A stretch of 64,000 bases of DNA from NCBI RefSeq assembly GCF_003967535.1, contig NZ_BIFR01000001.1, positions 1,231,493-1,295,492 of the forward strand. Direction: 5' to 3'. The position numbers were made by a program, and so were the translations under genes. Below are positions 55,769 to 64,000 of this stretch, piece after piece. Source of the stretch: Tengunoibacter tsumagoiensis (GTDB taxonomy: Bacteria > Chloroflexota > Ktedonobacteria > Ktedonobacterales > Ktedonobacteraceae). The stretch's first letter is position 1, and each line of letters starts with the position of its first letter. The notes beneath the pieces were generated by a model, which was given only the letters and a program-made list of their open reading frames with translations, made no database searches and had not been told where the DNA came from.

Positions 55769-55869
55769 GAGGGCTTCTGCGTTGTAATTCTGTCGAAAGT
55801 CCCTTAAAAAATGATAGAGAGCGTTCAGGAGGGCTTCTGCGTTGTAATTCTGTCGAAAGTCCCTTAAAA
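55769..55869 (+). repeat. 41-bp direct repeat, two copies
   Basis: Two exact 41-bp copies (55769-55809 and 55829-55869, starting GAGGGCTTCTGCGTTGTAAT) with a 60-bp period. The first is preceded by CGCAGAAG, which pairs with CTTCTGCG inside the repeat. It lies between the anti-sigma and lipoprotein genes. Confidence 0.9.
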
Positions 55870-55937
55870 TAGGTGAATAAACCAAATCTCCCAACGTTTA
55901 AAACTATGTGAACTGCTTTAAAAGGAATTGAGTTTTT

Positions 55938-57131
55938 ATGCATATGCTGCCCTCTCAGCGGCGAGCCAGGATAACGCTCACTCTGGCTCTCGTGATTATG
56001 AGTTGCCTCCTATTATTGTCTGGCTGCACTCTGCCAGGTCTTCCCGCAAGTCAGAATGATGATCTGTCAACGGCCCCTATTGCAACTCCAACGGTTGGCC
56101 CTGAGCATCCCGTCACTATACAGTCCATCCATATGATTGATGCGAAGAATGGCTGGTCTATGACCAGTGATAGCCAGCATGTGTTACATACCACTGATGG
56201 AGCGGCACATTGGCGCGACGTCACACCGGCAACTGGCTATAATCAATTCAAACTGGGCACAGCCGACTTTCTTGATGCTCAAGAAGGGTGGGTTGTTGTG
56301 CAAGACAAAACCTTCTCTTCAGTCTTCCATACATTCAATGGAGGAGCCATCTGGTCTGAGACCCCTGTGCTGGACGATGGTGGCACAGTTCGGCAGATCT
56401 CGTTTATTGATCACAAAAATGGCTGGCTGATCTTTAGCAAAGGTGCCAAAGATAACAAAGATGATATTGATGTTTTTCAATCTTTAGATGGTGGGGATAG
56501 CTGGCTCAAAGTATCTACGACCAGTACTGATGCTGGAAAGTTACAGGGACCCTTGCCGCAGGATGGCATAAAGAGCGGTCTAACATTTAGCGATGCGAGC
56601 GCTGGCTGGCTCTCGGGAGCTTCTGCCAATACTAACGAGGCATGGTTCTATACCAGTTCAGATGGTGGTTCTGATTGGTCCAGGCAGTCATTAACCCTGC
56701 CATATGGAGATGCTAAAGTTGCGATTCAGCCAGCAATCTTCTTTGGAGAGAAGAACGCCATTCTACCAGTGCAGCTTCATCGTCCAGGCGGAAGTCAATT
56801 AGAGATCTATCGATCGAGCGATAGTGGCAAGACCTGGCAGGGGACTACTCCAATCTCTGATCTGGCCGTAGATGTCTCCTTTGTTTCGGCCACCCAGGGC
56901 TGGACGTATATGTATAACGGGAGCAGCCTGTGGACGACCAGCGATGGTGGTCAGAATTGGAGCCAGCTCGCAGCACAGCTGGACCCATCAGTATCGGGTA
57001 TTACACAGCTTGATTTTGTCACAGCCACTGCTGGCTGGGCCATTGCAACTACTGGTGCAGATACCAGTTCTCTCTTCCAGACCAGCGATGGTGGTAAATC
57101 CTGGACAAAGCTTGATCCCCAGGCAGCATAA
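55938..57131 (+). CDS. BNR/YCF48-like lipoprotein
   Basis: A 397-residue lipoprotein. The N-terminus has a positive region and hydrophobic core, ending in a lipobox LLLLSGC (Cys about 31). The mature part is a beta-propeller-like repeat of DxxxGWSM and SSDGGxxW/SxDGGKSW motifs, as in BNR and Ycf48-type photosystem assembly proteins. The Lgt at 5459-6469 could modify it. ATG 55938 has AAAGGA about a dozen bases upstream. The ligand is unknown; a sialidase activity is not implied. It could belong to a regulon of the sigma factor upstream, but no evidence shows it. Confidence 0.88.
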   Translation: MHMLPSQRRARITLTLALVIMSCLLLLSGCTLPGLPASQNDDLSTAPIATPTVGPEHPVTIQSIHMIDAKNGWSMTSDSQHVLHTTDGAAHWRDVTPATGYNQFKLGTADFLDAQEGWVVVQDKTFSSVFHTFNGGAIWSETPVLDDGGTVRQISFIDHKNGWLIFSKGAKDNKDDIDVFQSLDGGDSWLKVSTTSTDAGKLQGPLPQDGIKSGLTFSDASAGWLSGASANTNEAWFYTSSDGGSDWSRQSLTLPYGDAKVAIQPAIFFGEKNAILPVQLHRPGGSQLEIYRSSDSGKTWQGTTPISDLAVDVSFVSATQGWTYMYNGSSLWTTSDGGQNWSQLAAQLDPSVSGITQLDFVTATAGWAIATTGADTSSLFQTSDGGKSWTKLDPQAA

Positions 57132-57148
57132 TATCCAGACAGACAAGA

Positions 57149-57179
57149 GCTCCCAGAGAATCTCTCTCTGGGAGCCTTT
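57149..57179 (+). terminator. Intrinsic terminator after the lipoprotein gene
   Basis: GCTCCCAGAGA (57149-57159) and TCTCTGGGAGC (57165-57175) form an 11-bp stem followed by CTTTTAG. It may also act on the convergent GH44-like gene. Confidence 0.85.
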
Positions 57180-57202
57180 TAGTACAGAACTTTTAGACGA
57201 TC

Positions 57203-59779
57203 CTAATGTTGCGGTCGTGCACCAAAGATCGTCGCAGTCAACGTAACATTATCGAACGTAGCGGGATTAAAGACGACATTACTCGCAGCATCCTCCGCCA
57301 GCCCGATCAGGATAGGACCAGCAACGAAGGTCTGCTGTGTCTGTTGCGTCCAGGTCAGGCCATCGGGCGAAGTAAAGGCCGTCAGAGTAGTCCCTGCACG
57401 AACAATCCGCAGCCAGTACGGAGCAGTATAAGCACAACCGCACTGCCAGACATTGGCAATACCATTCGTCGCTGTCGCGCTACCAACATTCATGCGGGTA
57501 TAGGCACCGGGAGAGATACCAAGGAAGGCCACATTGGCTCCATACTGTAAGCCATCGCGCAGCATAACGCCCGCCTCTGCATAGGGATTTGAAGCATTGG
57601 CTTGAGTTGCTACGCGAGCAGTAATTGAGCCATCGCCAGACAGCGTATGATAGACAAAGTAGCCGGAATCAGAGCCACCAATGATATTCTGACCCGTTGC
57701 CAGCAGCGTAAAGGTCTTATTCTGATAGCCCACGTGACCGGGTCCGCCCACAGGCCCAAGATCGACAGCCTTCCAGCCAGAGGGTAATGCGCCAGTAGGA
57801 AGTGGAACAGCGGAAGAGCCTTTTTTCACCGTGACGTGATCGAAGATACTCGTATTGAGCAACGGAGCGCCATGATCCGTTGAGAACAGACCAACATATG
57901 CCTGTCCGGTTGGGAATGCAATCTGTTGAGGTGACTGGGTCCAGGTCGTGCCATCAGTAGAGACCGAAGCCGTTACCACATCATTATTGCGATCAAGTCT
58001 GAGCCAGTAGGGGAAAGTAGCGGTTCCCGCATCCTGGCTCCAATAGCCCTGGATACTCGCATTGGCTCCACTCCCAGCTCCCAACTGCACACCACCAGTG
58101 GGGAACATCGCCAGATAAACCAGATTGCTCCCGGCTGTAAGGCCATCGCGTAACATCAAGCCACCCTTTGCATACGTATTGACAGGGCTGGTTGAAGTCA
58201 TGCGCGCAATGATCGTTCCATTGCTTGAGAGAGGCTGATAGACAAACTGCTCTTGATCCTGAGCCTGCCACACATCTGCACCCGAACCGCTTACATTAAA
58301 TGTGCCACTGTTGTAGGACACAGTTCCGCTGGCCGCAACTGCGCCAATATCCAGATGTAACCAGCTAGAGGGAAGCGGCTGAGATTTGGGAACCGTAACC
58401 GTAGTTGAGTTAGAGTGCCCCTGATAAACAGCAGTTATCTTCACAGTCCCTGCGGCCAATGCCGTAACCACGCCTGTACTACTTATTGTCGCTATAGAGC
58501 TATTACTGGAAGTATAGGTGGCACTCGTTATTGGCACAGGCACTGTACTGCCATCGGAGTTTACAGCCGTTACAATTGTCTGATGCTGTGCACCCTGTGG
58601 CAACGTATAGGCTGCATCAAGCTTAATAGATTGAAGCGCCACACCAGTTACAGTCACCGTAAACGATTTTCCTTGATAGCTGCCTGTAATATGCACCGTT
58701 CCTGCACCAGTCGCCGTGACCAGTCCACTGCTATTGACCGTAGCTACAGCCGTGTTATCGGATGTATAGGCAACTGAGTTCGTCACAATCGTGCCAACTC
58801 CGTTGCTATCAATAGTGGTTGCGACCGTCTGATAGGTCTGACCAGCGAACAGAGCGTAAGAGCTTGCATCCGCTTGCAGCGTATTAAGCGTAGAAGGAGC
58901 GGCATTAGCGGCTGCACCACCCACATAGGGAGAACCTTGCTGAGGAATAACAATGGTCGTGATTGAATTGGCTGGATAGGTAGCAGTAAAGCCGCTTGCA
59001 ATCATAGCCAGATCCGGTTGTTGTACAATACCAGCCAGATTACTGCTGCTATAAGAGTAGACATGAGCGGTGCTATCGGCAGCGAAATGGGAGAGGGCCA
59101 GAGTACTTGTGAGGTCGCCGCCAGTCTTATTAATCACCTGTAAGGTTAACGCATTGTCGCGACTGCGCTGAGCGCTGTAAATGGAGAGCTTGCCCTGATC
59201 AGCGCTCGTACCATGAACAGAGGTATCGCCATATTGTGCCCCATGACCATCAAAGTTCAGATAGGCTCGGAAGGCAGAAGCGATCGGATCAGTTGGATTG
59301 ATGTTGCCCCAGTACTCGGCCATATCCAGGCCCTCGCGACCATAGATACCCAGTACATCGGCCTGAGTCAGAGCGCCATTATTTGTTTCATCCCCATAAC
59401 TGTACTCACTGATAGAGGTTTTGGTGCCAGGATAATATTTGTTTGTCCAGGCCTTCAGTGCAGGAATGAGCCCGATCTGCTGAGGAGGGTTAAAGTATTG
59501 ACCAATAGCCGTTGAGCCGTTGTAGGTGGGGTCCCACAGAGCCCGTGTCGAATCCAATCGGCTCGCATTGCTGCTGGGATCATCATTGCTATTGCTCTGA
59601 GCTCCATAGGCATGGACATCCAGGTAATCAAGTAGCCGCGTACCATGGCTCTGCTGATAGGCTTGCATCTGTTGAAGATAGTAAGGAATCCAATCCATGC
59701 CATGGCTTTGAGCATTATCGCCAGCTTTATCGCCCAGATGGAAATAGGCATAAGCGTAATCAGTGAAAAGAATGACCAC
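57203..59779 (-). CDS. 5'-truncated GH44-like glycosidase with Ig-like and lectin-like modules
   Basis: An 858-residue reading frame. Residues 1-280 match the C-terminal half of a GH44 endoglucanase/xyloglucanase: LLDYLDVHAYG and TKTSISEYSYGDETN, holding the probable nucleophile Glu. The N-terminal half with the acid/base Glu and the signal peptide is absent, and a TAG stop lies four codons before the GTG start. Then come two BIG2-type Ig-like modules (about 300-470) and two concanavalin-like/DUF1349-type modules. No binding site precedes GTG 59779. It is probably a remnant, or the N-terminal half is elsewhere. The glycan modules suggest a secreted plant-polymer hydrolase ancestor. Confidence 0.82.
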   Translation of the reverse strand: MVILFTDYAYAYFHLGDKAGDNAQSHGMDWIPYYLQQMQAYQQSHGTRLLDYLDVHAYGAQSNSNDDPSSNASRLDSTRALWDPTYNGSTAIGQYFNPPQQIGLIPALKAWTNKYYPGTKTSISEYSYGDETNNGALTQADVLGIYGREGLDMAEYWGNINPTDPIASAFRAYLNFDGHGAQYGDTSVHGTSADQGKLSIYSAQRSRDNALTLQVINKTGGDLTSTLALSHFAADSTAHVYSYSSSNLAGIVQQPDLAMIASGFTATYPANSITTIVIPQQGSPYVGGAAANAAPSTLNTLQADASSYALFAGQTYQTVATTIDSNGVGTIVTNSVAYTSDNTAVATVNSSGLVTATGAGTVHITGSYQGKSFTVTVTGVALQSIKLDAAYTLPQGAQHQTIVTAVNSDGSTVPVPITSATYTSSNSSIATISSTGVVTALAAGTVKITAVYQGHSNSTTVTVPKSQPLPSSWLHLDIGAVAASGTVSYNSGTFNVSGSGADVWQAQDQEQFVYQPLSSNGTIIARMTSTSPVNTYAKGGLMLRDGLTAGSNLVYLAMFPTGGVQLGAGSGANASIQGYWSQDAGTATFPYWLRLDRNNDVVTASVSTDGTTWTQSPQQIAFPTGQAYVGLFSTDHGAPLLNTSIFDHVTVKKGSSAVPLPTGALPSGWKAVDLGPVGGPGHVGYQNKTFTLLATGQNIIGGSDSGYFVYHTLSGDGSITARVATQANASNPYAEAGVMLRDGLQYGANVAFLGISPGAYTRMNVGSATATNGIANVWQCGCAYTAPYWLRIVRAGTTLTAFTSPDGLTWTQQTQQTFVAGPILIGLAEDAASNVVFNPATFDNVTLTATIFGARPQH

Positions 59780-60374
59780 ATGAACGTTTGTCTATACAGG
59801 AATATGCGTCTTAACGCCCCTGTTTTTAGACAAAGCCATCTCGGGTAACCTTAAAAAAGAGTTACCAGTTATGATATGGTTAATAGGGAGAATGCTCGGC
59901 TTATTCATTTGTCGGAAAAGCGTCAGGGATATGTCGTGTAGAGCGGAAGAACCGTATGTGGACCTGATGTGCTCAAGACTTTTCGACCTCCTTGTGAAAA
60001 GTATGTTATGTTTATACCCATAGAAGCGTATAAATTGGGCTGATCAGACCCTCTATCAGGTGATCACTGCACTATATACAAGAGAAGAAGGACAACAAGG
60101 AGATCGCATCGTGTCAGGAAACATCTTTTTGCTAGTCGTTTCACGACACATCCTTAGTGTTGTCCTAAAACAGAGGATAATCTATAGACAGTAATTTTGT
60201 CAAGTCTTTTTGTAAGAAATTTTAATTGATCCCTTTGCAGGCCCCCTTATAAGCCAAATTCATCCATAAAATACGGAAATGGCGCTTATAACAGCTTGAT
60301 CCCTTGACAGGAAAAGAAGAGCCCATTATCATTGTTTTAATACAGAGAACGCTCTCAATAAGAGGAGTGGAATC
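59780..60374. other. Intergenic region with long hairpin, promoter and operator
   Basis: About 600 bases. GGACAAC (60090-60096) and GTTGTCC (60159-60165), with inner GTGTC/GACAC, form a long imperfect hairpin. TTGATCCCTTTGCAGG (about 60224) recurs as TTGATCCCTTGACAGG (about 60296). No remnant of the missing GH44 N-terminal half is readable on the minus strand. Confidence 0.5.
60304..60356 (+). promoter_or_regulatory. Promoter and LacI-type operator of the GntR regulator
   Basis: TTGACA (60304-60309), a 17-base spacer and TATCAT (60327-60332) are a strong promoter. GAGAACGCTCTC (60345-60356), just downstream of the expected start of transcription, resembles the GAGAGCGCTCTC-type operator of CebR/LacI cellulose regulators. 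Repression by the adjacent regulator is inferred. Confidence 0.7.
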
Positions 60375-61553
60375 ATGAAAGATCTTGGACAGAGTGCAGA
60401 CACTAATTATCTTGTGACCCCCAAACAGCGGCGTCAGGCTGCGACCAGGCGCACAAATGCAAAATTTGAGGAGATTCGTGATCGTCTTCATGCCCTGGCG
60501 GTCGAGAAGGGGCCGGGGAGCCAGCTTCCAACCATTCGAGAACTATGTACACTTTTGAATACCTCAAGTGTAACCCTTACGGCAGCGCTTGATCTGCTTG
60601 AGACTGAGCGTGTCCTGTATCGGAAAGAGCGGCAAGGGATCTTTGTCTCAGAAAAGATTCATGAAGGCACGATTCATGTTCTCTTTAACATTAATGCCCT
60701 GGCTGATACAAACGCCTCGCCCTTCTGGACCATGCTATGGAGTCAGATCTTACAAGAATTTGAGCGGCGTGCAAGCTTCAAGCAGGAACAGTATCAATTC
60801 CACTTTCTTTTTCAGCCTTTTGGTCGGCCGATACCAGATGCCTACTTGCCATTACTGCATGCACCCAATGTCAGGGGCTGCATACTGATAGGAATGAATG
60901 CACGAACAGCTAACCACAAGCGGCTTCTCGAAATTCCTCATGTCGCGATTGCAGGTGGAGGTGATATTGTTATACAAGGAAATTTTGGTGAAGCATTTCA
61001 GATAGCTATCCAGGCTTTACAGCAGCAGGGCTGTCAGAAGCTAGCCTGCTGGTTCCCTTTAGGTTTCCCAACCGACCAGAAAGTTGACTTAGAAGAGACC
61101 GTAGAAGGGCGAGTGATGCTCGAAAAACTGCAAGAAATGAAGATTCCTCTCCATACTTTTAGTTTTAAGCAAGCGACCACTCCTATTTATATGCAGAAAC
61201 AGGGTATTTCTAAGCAAGAGCAGGGTTATTTACTGGTCAAAGAAGTCTTTGGTGCAGAGAGATCCAGATGGCCAGATGGTATTTATATTCTTGATGACAT
61301 GTTGACCTCTGGTGCCTTAATTGCTTGGGAAGAGTTAGGCTTAGCGGTTGGTTCTGATTTTAAAGTTGTTTCGCAGGCGAATGTTGGCTCACCTATCTTA
61401 TTTGGTCGTACGAAGCAGATATCCTTAATTGAAGACGATACCTCTGATTGGGTGCGTGCGCTCTTCTCATTTTTAGATCAAGCTATGTCAGGAGGATATA
61501 AACCGACGGATCAGGTTATTCAGCTTCCAGCTCGTTTACGCTTGCAAGATTAA
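60375..61553 (+). CDS. GntR/LacI-type transcriptional regulator
   Basis: A 392-residue regulator. The N-terminal winged helix at about 25-95 is GntR-type (GSQLPTIRELCTLLNTSSVT, LDLLETERVLYRKE), followed by a LacI-like periplasmic-binding sugar domain (100-390; GCILIGMNARTANHK, CWFPLGF, DGIYILDDML). This architecture is shared with AraR-like regulators that sense sugars. ATG 60375 follows AAGAGGAGTGG. The neighbouring GH44-like gene is divergent, and a CebR-like operator precedes it, so control of a polysaccharide-utilisation gene or of itself is likely. Confidence 0.9.
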   Translation: MKDLGQSADTNYLVTPKQRRQAATRRTNAKFEEIRDRLHALAVEKGPGSQLPTIRELCTLLNTSSVTLTAALDLLETERVLYRKERQGIFVSEKIHEGTIHVLFNINALADTNASPFWTMLWSQILQEFERRASFKQEQYQFHFLFQPFGRPIPDAYLPLLHAPNVRGCILIGMNARTANHKRLLEIPHVAIAGGGDIVIQGNFGEAFQIAIQALQQQGCQKLACWFPLGFPTDQKVDLEETVEGRVMLEKLQEMKIPLHTFSFKQATTPIYMQKQGISKQEQGYLLVKEVFGAERSRWPDGIYILDDMLTSGALIAWEELGLAVGSDFKVVSQANVGSPILFGRTKQISLIEDDTSDWVRALFSFLDQAMSGGYKPTDQVIQLPARLRLQD

Positions 61554-61742
61554 CGAAGCTCTTTTTTGTTCATGCGTGTAGTACAACTTTCTTCCTTCAA
61601 TCGCGTACATACTAAAGAAGTTGCATTGTTAGCAGTGTGAATAGATATTATGCCTGTCTTATTTTCATGTGAAATTGTTCACGGGTCCTGCATAACAAGG
61701 AGAAGCCAAACATTTCATTGTAGCGATAGAGGAGGACTTTGT

Positions 61743-62177
61743 ATGGATGCTCGTTTCTATCAAACGGCTGAGACTACCATTGACATTGAGCGCCTGGCGA
61801 AAGATCTTGTGGATGCTTATTACTCCCAGGGCTATCAAGCGCAATTTCTTGGCAATGGTGACCAGTTGCTGATCCAGTTTAAAAAGGGAAGCGATCTTGA
61901 AGCATTGATTGGATTACAGGCAGCTCTGTCGTTGACTATGCAGCGCAACGGTCGTGGCGTGCTGGTGACGGTTGGGCAGCAGAAATGGATCGACAAGGCA
62001 GCTGTGGGAGCGGTCAGTTTTATTATTCCAGCTCTCTGGCCGTTAGCAATTACAGCTGGTCTTGGTGCTATCCGTCAGTCGGGGTTAGCGAAACAGATCT
62101 TTGCGTTGCTTGATACTTTTGTGCGACAACAGTACCCTGATGTGCAGATCAACCCCAATGCCGTTCCTCATTTCTAA
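61743..62177 (+). CDS. Short paralogue of the zinc-ribbon/FHA protein
   Basis: A 144-residue protein with an N-terminal alpha/beta domain (DIERLAKDLVDAYYSQGYQAQ, GQQKWIDKAAVGAVSFI) and a helical, partly hydrophobic C-terminal part (VSFIIPALWPLAITAGLGAI, a possible membrane span). The same domain begins the next gene. Start ATG 61743 follows GAGGAGG. Function unknown. It ends before an unrelated hairpin near 62202-62236. Confidence 0.8.
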   Translation: MDARFYQTAETTIDIERLAKDLVDAYYSQGYQAQFLGNGDQLLIQFKKGSDLEALIGLQAALSLTMQRNGRGVLVTVGQQKWIDKAAVGAVSFIIPALWPLAITAGLGAIRQSGLAKQIFALLDTFVRQQYPDVQINPNAVPHF

Positions 62178-62526
62178 GGATGTGCTCTTCCAGGAAAGTT
62201 GGCATCCATGTGCTAAAGCTGGGAAAACATGGATGCTGCAACTCCAGAATAGTAACCTCATGCACTCTGACCAATCACGAGAAAAGAAGCAAATAGCCGC
62301 TAAAAGTGCTTTACCATAAGAAATTCTCTGCCGATAATATGTTATACTCAATTGAGAATAGGCAATATAACCTTCCAACTCTCATCCTCTCCATACGTAG
62401 ATAAGGGAGGAGGCAGTGAGACTGCCAACAGCACGATAGATGGAAGCTCAGAGTTGCGTGGATGAGAACCTTTTCCGCGAACCTGACCGGAACAATAGAT
62501 GAAAAAGCGACGTTGGAGGATAACGG
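62178..62526. other. Intergenic region between the two paralogues
   Basis: GCATCCATG (62202-62210) pairs with CATGGATGC (62228-62236), a possible terminator of the first paralogue. CTCAATTGAG near 62347 is a 10-bp palindrome beside TTATACT, a possible regulated promoter of the second gene. Nothing else was recognised. Confidence 0.4.
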
Positions 62527-64000
62527 ATGGATGCCCGCTTTTATAATTCAGATGATATAGATCTTGAGCGTTTGGGTGCAGATCTGGTCAATGTCTATCT
62601 TGCGCAAGGGTATCAAGCGCAACAGATTGGAGATAAGGACCAGCAGCTTGTTCAGATTAAGAAGGGCGGCGATTTTGAGGCCATGATTGGCATGCAGGCG
62701 GCGCTCTCACTGACGCTGCAACGGACCGCGGGCGGCGTCCTGGCGATGATTGGAAAGCAGCGCTGGGTCGATAAAGCGGCTGTTGGGGCGGTAGGTATTG
62801 TTGCTTTTGCGGTCCTGTGGCCTTTAACGGTGACTGCTGGTGTGGGGGCCTGGCGTCAGGCGAGTCTGGGGAATCAAGCCCTCAATATGGTGGATGGACT
62901 TGTGCGTCAGCAGCGTCCAGGAGTGCAGATTGGACCGGTGCCAGTGCAGATTGTGCCGCAGATTCAGCAGCAGTGGGCACCACAACAGGCGTTGCCTCCA
63001 GGTCCACAGACACCATATTATGTGCCATCCAATCAACAGGCCCCATATGTGCCACCAGTGCCACAATCGCCAGCCTACGTTCCTTCGGCACAGGTTGTGA
63101 ATGCATCGTCTACTCCTGTGTCCAATCAGTTGCGTTGTCAGCATTGTAATACCCCCTATGAGGCGGGCGATACCTTCTGCTCTGGTTGTGGACGACCTTT
63201 GACTGCTGCTAAGCTGTATTGCTCAAATTGTAATACTGAGGTGAAGCAAGGCGTGGCTTTCTGTCCCAAGTGTGGAGCTTCGACCTTTCAGTCGCAGGCA
63301 GGGGCGGCCAATCTTCCTAAGCCTGGACCAGCTCCGGCTCCGCAGCCGACGTATCAACCTGCGCAGCCAACATATACACCGCCACCAGCTCCACCAAAGC
63401 TGGTGACGCCAGCCTATACGCCGCCACCAGCTCCACCTGTGCAGCCAACATATACGCCACCGGTAACGCAGAATCCACCGGTTCAGCCTCAGCCAACGGT
63501 CTATTATGTGCCTTCGACTCAGCAGTCCAGCGCTGATGCTTCGGCTCCAACGGTCTCGTCTGCTCCTCAGAAGCCAGCAGAGACCTATTATACGCCGCCA
63601 GCGACGCAGACTCCTCCGAGCCAGCCGCAGCCAAAGGTTACGATTGTGCCTCAGGCACCAAAGCAAGAGCCGCCAGCTCCGCCGAAGCCGCGCCCACAGA
63701 AGCAATACTATATTCCGTCTAATCCGGCTGCGAATGATCAGACCCTCCCTCAGCAGGCGACCGAAGATAGCTCAGCTCCGACGCTCCCGCAGGCACAGGC
63801 TGTACGTCCAACGACGCAATCTGTACCAGCGGTGGGCACATGGGGTAAACTAACCCTGAGTGATGGGCAAGAGATCAAGCTAGATGAGGATGCCGTACTT
63901 GTGGGGCGTTATGATCATGATGTACCGGATGTGAAGCCGCAGGTAGATTTCAGCAATACGCAGGGATCAGATACCATCTCGCGTATGCATGCAGTCCTTG
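62527..64000 (+). CDS. Zinc-ribbon/FHA protein with membrane-like helix (runs off right edge)
   Basis: At least 491 residues, truncated at the window end. Residues 1-135 repeat the domain of the preceding gene. Then two double-Cys zinc ribbons, CQHCNTPYEAGDTFCSGCG and CSNCNTEVKQGVAFCPKCG, a proline-rich region of some 200 residues with YTPPPAPP-type repeats, and the start of an FHA domain (GKLTLSDGQEIKL, VLVGRYDHD, then SRMHAVL). FHA domains bind phosphothreonine. ATG 62527 has GGAGG six bases upstream. The likely role is a signalling or scaffold protein at the membrane, perhaps a kinase target; this is inferred. Confidence 0.88.
   Translation, partial: MDARFYNSDDIDLERLGADLVNVYLAQGYQAQQIGDKDQQLVQIKKGGDFEAMIGMQAALSLTLQRTAGGVLAMIGKQRWVDKAAVGAVGIVAFAVLWPLTVTAGVGAWRQASLGNQALNMVDGLVRQQRPGVQIGPVPVQIVPQIQQQWAPQQALPPGPQTPYYVPSNQQAPYVPPVPQSPAYVPSAQVVNASSTPVSNQLRCQHCNTPYEAGDTFCSGCGRPLTAAKLYCSNCNTEVKQGVAFCPKCGASTFQSQAGAANLPKPGPAPAPQPTYQPAQPTYTPPPAPPKLVTPAYTPPPAPPVQPTYTPPVTQNPPVQPQPTVYYVPSTQQSSADASAPTVSSAPQKPAETYYTPPATQTPPSQPQPKVTIVPQAPKQEPPAPPKPRPQKQYYIPSNPAANDQTLPQQATEDSSAPTLPQAQAVRPTTQSVPAVGTWGKLTLSDGQEIKLDEDAVLVGRYDHDVPDVKPQVDFSNTQGSDTISRMHAVL

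Noticed and set aside
59455..59781. An alternative frame at the start of the GH44-like gene
   Set aside because: The match to GH44 is in the other frame; this frame has no family features.

Overview
The window looks like a chromosomal segment of a Gram-positive-type, cytochrome-rich soil bacterium, most likely Chloroflexota, class Ktedonobacteria. This is inferred from the mix of families: trehalose synthesis, a cytochrome bd oxidase, a TIR-NACHT membrane protein, zinc-ribbon/FHA proteins, many poorly known membrane proteins with proline-rich linkers, and intergenic palindromic repeats. No rRNA or phylogenetic marker was compared, so the taxon stays an inference. Most genes have clear Shine-Dalgarno sites, and convergent pairs are usually separated by long perfect hairpins.

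Layout. 1-6.5 kb: partial ugd and a metallo-beta-lactamase hydrolase (one operon), membrane-anchored unknowns (one with a degenerate kinase-like start and a baseplate-J-like outer domain), and lgt. 6.9-12.5 kb: MFS transporter, XdhC-like protein, an array of about 195-bp structured repeats, a HipA-like kinase/DUF3037 pair and a lytic transglycosylase. 12.8-20 kb: aldo/keto reductase, a glycogen-debranching-type enzyme, and convergent otsB and otsA for trehalose. 20.5-30.2 kb: hisC operon, enolase with a long leader, an alpha/beta hydrolase lacking its nucleophile, and a MoxR-DUF58-DUF4129 operon. 30.2-31.6 kb: a Rad52/ERF-like gene under a promoter with SOS-like half sites, then tRNA-Asn with its own promoter and terminator. 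31.7-38.2 kb: SMP-30 lactonase, LarA-like racemase, esterase, two SDR proteins, and a TetR gene whose consensus promoter lies on a 40-bp perfect palindrome. 38.2-41 kb: a second structured repeat family, small membrane proteins and a SIS sugar protein. 41.4-44.1 kb: cydAB plus a small membrane protein. 44.2-48.9 kb: a defence-like pair, a TIR-NACHT protein with multiple membrane spans and an outer lectin-like domain, divergent from an Mrr-like endonuclease. 49.3-51.4 kb: glmS preceded by a recognisable glmS ribozyme. 51.8-57.1 kb: ABC exporter, ECF sigma factor with a putative anti-sigma partner, and a BNR-type lipoprotein. 57.2-64 kb: a 5'-truncated GH44 glycosidase, a GntR/LacI-type regulator with a probable own operator, and two paralogous proteins, the second extended by zinc ribbons and an FHA domain that runs off the right edge.

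Links between genes. UDP-sugar, amino-sugar (glmS, SIS protein), glycogen and trehalose genes supply cell-envelope and compatible-solute sugars. Lgt would lipidate the lipoprotein at 55.9 kb. The strongest candidates for undescribed biology are the TIR-NACHT membrane protein with its Mrr neighbour and the two intergenic structured repeat families.
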